Source of the DNA: Novosphingopyxis sp965218915
GTDB lineage: Bacteria > Pseudomonadota > Alphaproteobacteria > Sphingomonadales > Sphingomonadaceae
Assembly (NCBI RefSeq): GCF_965218915.1
Contig: NZ_OZ244708.1
Coordinates: forward strand, 124,001-188,000
Direction of reading: 5' to 3'
DNA length: 64,000 nt
Shown piece by piece: positions 62,278 to 64,000 of the stretch; position 1 is the first letter of the stretch, and the number at the start of each line of letters is the position of its first letter. The notes beneath the pieces are model-generated. The model did not search any database. It saw only the letters and a program-made list of their open reading frames with translations, and was not told the origin of the DNA. A program made the translations under genes and the position numbers.

Positions 62278-63222
62278 ATGGAAACCAAATCCAATCATGT
62301 ACTTGTCGGCGCGGTGACGCTGCTGCTGGTCACCGCGGCGGTGGTGCTGATCATCTGGCTCGCCCGTTTCGGCGAGGGCGACCGCAAGGAATATGATATT
62401 TTCTTCAAAAGCTCGGTCAGCGGTCTCGCCACGGGATCGGGGGTAACCTATTCGGGCGTGCCGATCGGTCAGGTGAAGGCGATCAGGCTGTGGGAGAACG
62501 ATCCCGAATTCGTGCGCGTGCGGGTTTCGGTCGACGACAAGGTGCCGATCCTGCAGGGGACGATGGCGACGATCAGCGGCATCGGCTTTACCGGCGTTTC
62601 GGAAATCCAGCTGAGCGGCGCGGTCAAGGGGGCACCTCCGATCGTCGAGGACGGCCCCGAGGGTGTCCCGGTGATCCCGACCAAGCCCGGTGCGCTGGGC
62701 GAGTTGCTCAACAACGCGCCGCTCCTGCTCGAGCGGCTGTCTACGCTGACCGAAAGACTGAGCGATCTGTTGTCCGAGGACAATCAGGAAAGCTTCGCGC
62801 AGCTGCTCGACAATGTCGAGCGGATCACCGGCACGTTCGCAGATCAGGCGCCGGAGCTCAGCGCGGCGCTCAAGGAAGCACGTCTGGCGATGGTCCAGGC
62901 GGGCGATGCGGCGCAGAAAATCGGCAATCTGGCCGACAGCACCGACAAGCTGGTCAACAGCGATGGCCAGCAGCTCGCCGCCGAACTGCGCAAGACGATG
63001 GCGTCGGCGCGCGAAAGCCTGGCCGCGCTGGAAACGACCGTCAAAGCGGCGCAGCCGGGCGTCACCAATTTCTCCGAGCAGACCTTGCCGGAGGTCAATC
63101 TGCTGGTTCGCGATCTGCGCGCCACCACCAAATCGCTCAAGAACCTGACCGAGCAAGTTGAAAGCGGTGGGGCGAGTTCGCTGCTCTCCTCCCAGCCGCT
63201 GCCGGACTATGAACCGAAATGA
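62278..63222 (+). CDS. mlaD: MlaD/MCE-domain lipid-binding protein
   Basis: A 314-residue membrane-anchored periplasmic protein. One N-terminal helix (about 10-30, VGAVTLLLVTAAVVLIIWLA) is followed by the MCE domain (about 38-115: YDIFFKSSVSGLATGSGVTY and a GVPIGQVKAIRL segment). A long coiled-coil-like tail with regularly spaced Leu/Ala residues ends the protein. MCE domains form a hexameric ring that carries lipids. The stop overlaps the lipoprotein start by four bases. Confidence 0.94.
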   Translation: METKSNHVLVGAVTLLLVTAAVVLIIWLARFGEGDRKEYDIFFKSSVSGLATGSGVTYSGVPIGQVKAIRLWENDPEFVRVRVSVDDKVPILQGTMATISGIGFTGVSEIQLSGAVKGAPPIVEDGPEGVPVIPTKPGALGELLNNAPLLLERLSTLTERLSDLLSEDNQESFAQLLDNVERITGTFADQAPELSAALKEARLAMVQAGDAAQKIGNLADSTDKLVNSDGQQLAAELRKTMASARESLAALETTVKAAQPGVTNFSEQTLPEVNLLVRDLRATTKSLKNLTEQVESGGASSLLSSQPLPDYEPK

Positions 63223-63812
63223 GGACGCCCATGAAAGTCTGTCGTCTAGCCATTTTTGCGCCGGTCGTCCTGCTGTCGGCCTGCATCAGCTTCGGCCCCA
63301 AGGCGCCGCCGTTCCTGCTCTCGCTGACACCCGGCCAAGCGGTGCAGGCGGGGGCCGCGCGGACGGGCGAGCAGGCCAATGCGCTGATCGTGAGCGTACC
63401 GAATACGCCGCAGAAGCTCAACGTCACGCGCATTCCGGTGACCAGTGCGAGCGGCACGATCACCTATCTGACCGACGCCAACTGGACCGACAAGCCCGCG
63501 CAGCTGTTCCGCAGTCTGCTGGCCGAGACCATCGCCGCGCGCGGCCGATTGGTGCTGAACGAGGCCGATGCGGGTGGAAAGGCCACCGATTATCTGGCCG
63601 GAGAGCTGGTCGATTTCGGCGTGTTCGAGGCCGAGGCCCAGGCGGTCGTGACGTTCGATGCGGTGCGCCAGCTTCCCGGCGGCCGAGTAGAAACGCGGCG
63701 CTTCACCGCGGCGATGCCGGTGCCGGTGATCGATCCCGCCAGTGCGGGCAGCGCGTTGAACGCCGCCGCGAACGAGGTGGCGCAAAATGTCGCAAGCTGG
63801 ATCGCGGGCTAG
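63219..63812 (+). CDS. ABC-type transport auxiliary lipoprotein (PqiC/LetAB-type)
   Basis: A 197-residue lipoprotein. The type II signal ends VVLLSAC (Cys near 22). The mature part has the PF03886-like fold, with NVTRIPVTSASGTITYLTDA and the TDKPAQLFRSLLAETIAARG segment. Such lipoproteins sit with MCE transporters and are thought to link MlaD-type tunnels to the outer membrane. ATG 63219 overlaps mlaD; ATG 63231 would also keep the signal. The stop codon overlaps the end of the convergent methyltransferase gene (63809-63812). Confidence 0.88.
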   Translation: MRTPMKVCRLAIFAPVVLLSACISFGPKAPPFLLSLTPGQAVQAGAARTGEQANALIVSVPNTPQKLNVTRIPVTSASGTITYLTDANWTDKPAQLFRSLLAETIAARGRLVLNEADAGGKATDYLAGELVDFGVFEAEAQAVVTFDAVRQLPGGRVETRRFTAAMPVPVIDPASAGSALNAAANEVAQNVASWIAG

Positions 63813-64000
63813 CCGCCAAAGCCTTCGGGCATGGGCCATGCGGGCGCGGTGATCGCCAGCACCTTGAACAATTCGCCCATCTTGACGGGCGATATGAGCC
63901 GGTCGCGCGCGACTTCGATCTCGATACGCTTTTCCGGGCGTTGACGCCCCAGAGTCTGGGCGCGCAGCTCGATCCCCAGAGCGCGTAGCCAGTCACCCTG
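63809..64000 (-). CDS. SAM-dependent methyltransferase, C-terminal part (COG1565/NDUFAF7-like; 5' end outside window)
   Basis: Only the last 63 residues are in the window, ending with TAG at 63811-63809. They read QGDWLRALGIELRAQTL and later SPVKMGELFKVLAITAPAWP, matching the C terminus of the DUF185/MidA class of class I methyltransferases related to the complex I assembly factor NDUFAF7. It converges on the lipoprotein gene and overlaps its stop by four bases. Assignment rests on this short tail. Confidence 0.7.
   Translation of the reverse strand, partial: QGDWLRALGIELRAQTLGRQRPEKRIEIEVARDRLISPVKMGELFKVLAITAPAWPMPEGFGG

Noticed and set aside
61204..63156. A 650-codon minus-strand open frame
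   Set aside because: Antisense to mlaE, mlaF and mlaD; shadow composition only.

Overview
The window is chromosomal DNA of an alphaproteobacterium, most likely a sphingomonad (Sphingomonadales). Supporting signs are high-GC coding sequence, the hemD-hemC / tsaD-gpsA block with a mitofilin-like gene beside it, a PhyR-NepR-EcfG general stress response locus, a Xanthomonas/Caulobacter-type TonB-dependent receptor, an SdhAF4-type assembly factor and a CYP153-type P450. Dispersed repeats with the core CCTGAGCTTGTCGAAGG also fit. No species can be named from the sequence alone.

Layout. 1-2970 is an AT-richer mobile-element remnant: the tail of an unknown protein, a large serine recombinase whose frame runs through a degenerate tRNA-Arg 3' end, and a truncated, frameshifted tyrosine integrase. 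3015-4642 holds a CGNR-type regulator divergent from a DMT transporter, with an inverted repeat between them. 4874-17273 is a carbohydrate-utilisation locus: sugar permease, GH30 and GH3 lipoprotein glycosidases, tryptophan halogenase, DUF6445 and cupin/JmjC-like proteins, TonB-dependent receptor, LacI regulator and a perfect 16-bp operator. 17504-22313 is heme synthesis with a Mic60-like protein, divergent from tsaD-gpsA. 22360-35868 carries a polysaccharide flippase, adenosine kinase, EI24 protein, QueG, an ABC exporter, a P450, a Tat-type MsrB and a GT-C/GtrA/flavoenzyme set. 36085-43132 carries purH, heparinase II/III, rpe, rsmB, the SdhAF4-like protein and topoisomerase IB. 43172-46612 is the general stress response module. 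47192-60224 carries a thioesterase, three peptidases, tRNA-Thr, threonine aldolase, a second DMT transporter, a sugar-nucleotide epimerase-like protein, PgeF and a cystathionine gamma-synthase family enzyme. 60290-63812 is a complete mlaEFD plus lipoprotein operon for outer-membrane lipid transport. A SAM-methyltransferase gene is cut by the window end.

How the genes work together. The locus at 4.9-17.3 kb reads as import of a beta-glucosidic glycan through the TonB receptor, hydrolysis by GH3 and GH30, uptake of the sugar by the FHS permease, and repression by LacI. The embedded flavin halogenase and two putative non-heme iron oxygenases do not fit simple sugar catabolism and are the best candidate for undescribed biology. 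In the stress module, a PAS-HWE kinase is expected to phosphorylate PhyR, which sequesters NepR and frees EcfG. An EcfG-like promoter lies between topoisomerase IB and the kinase gene.
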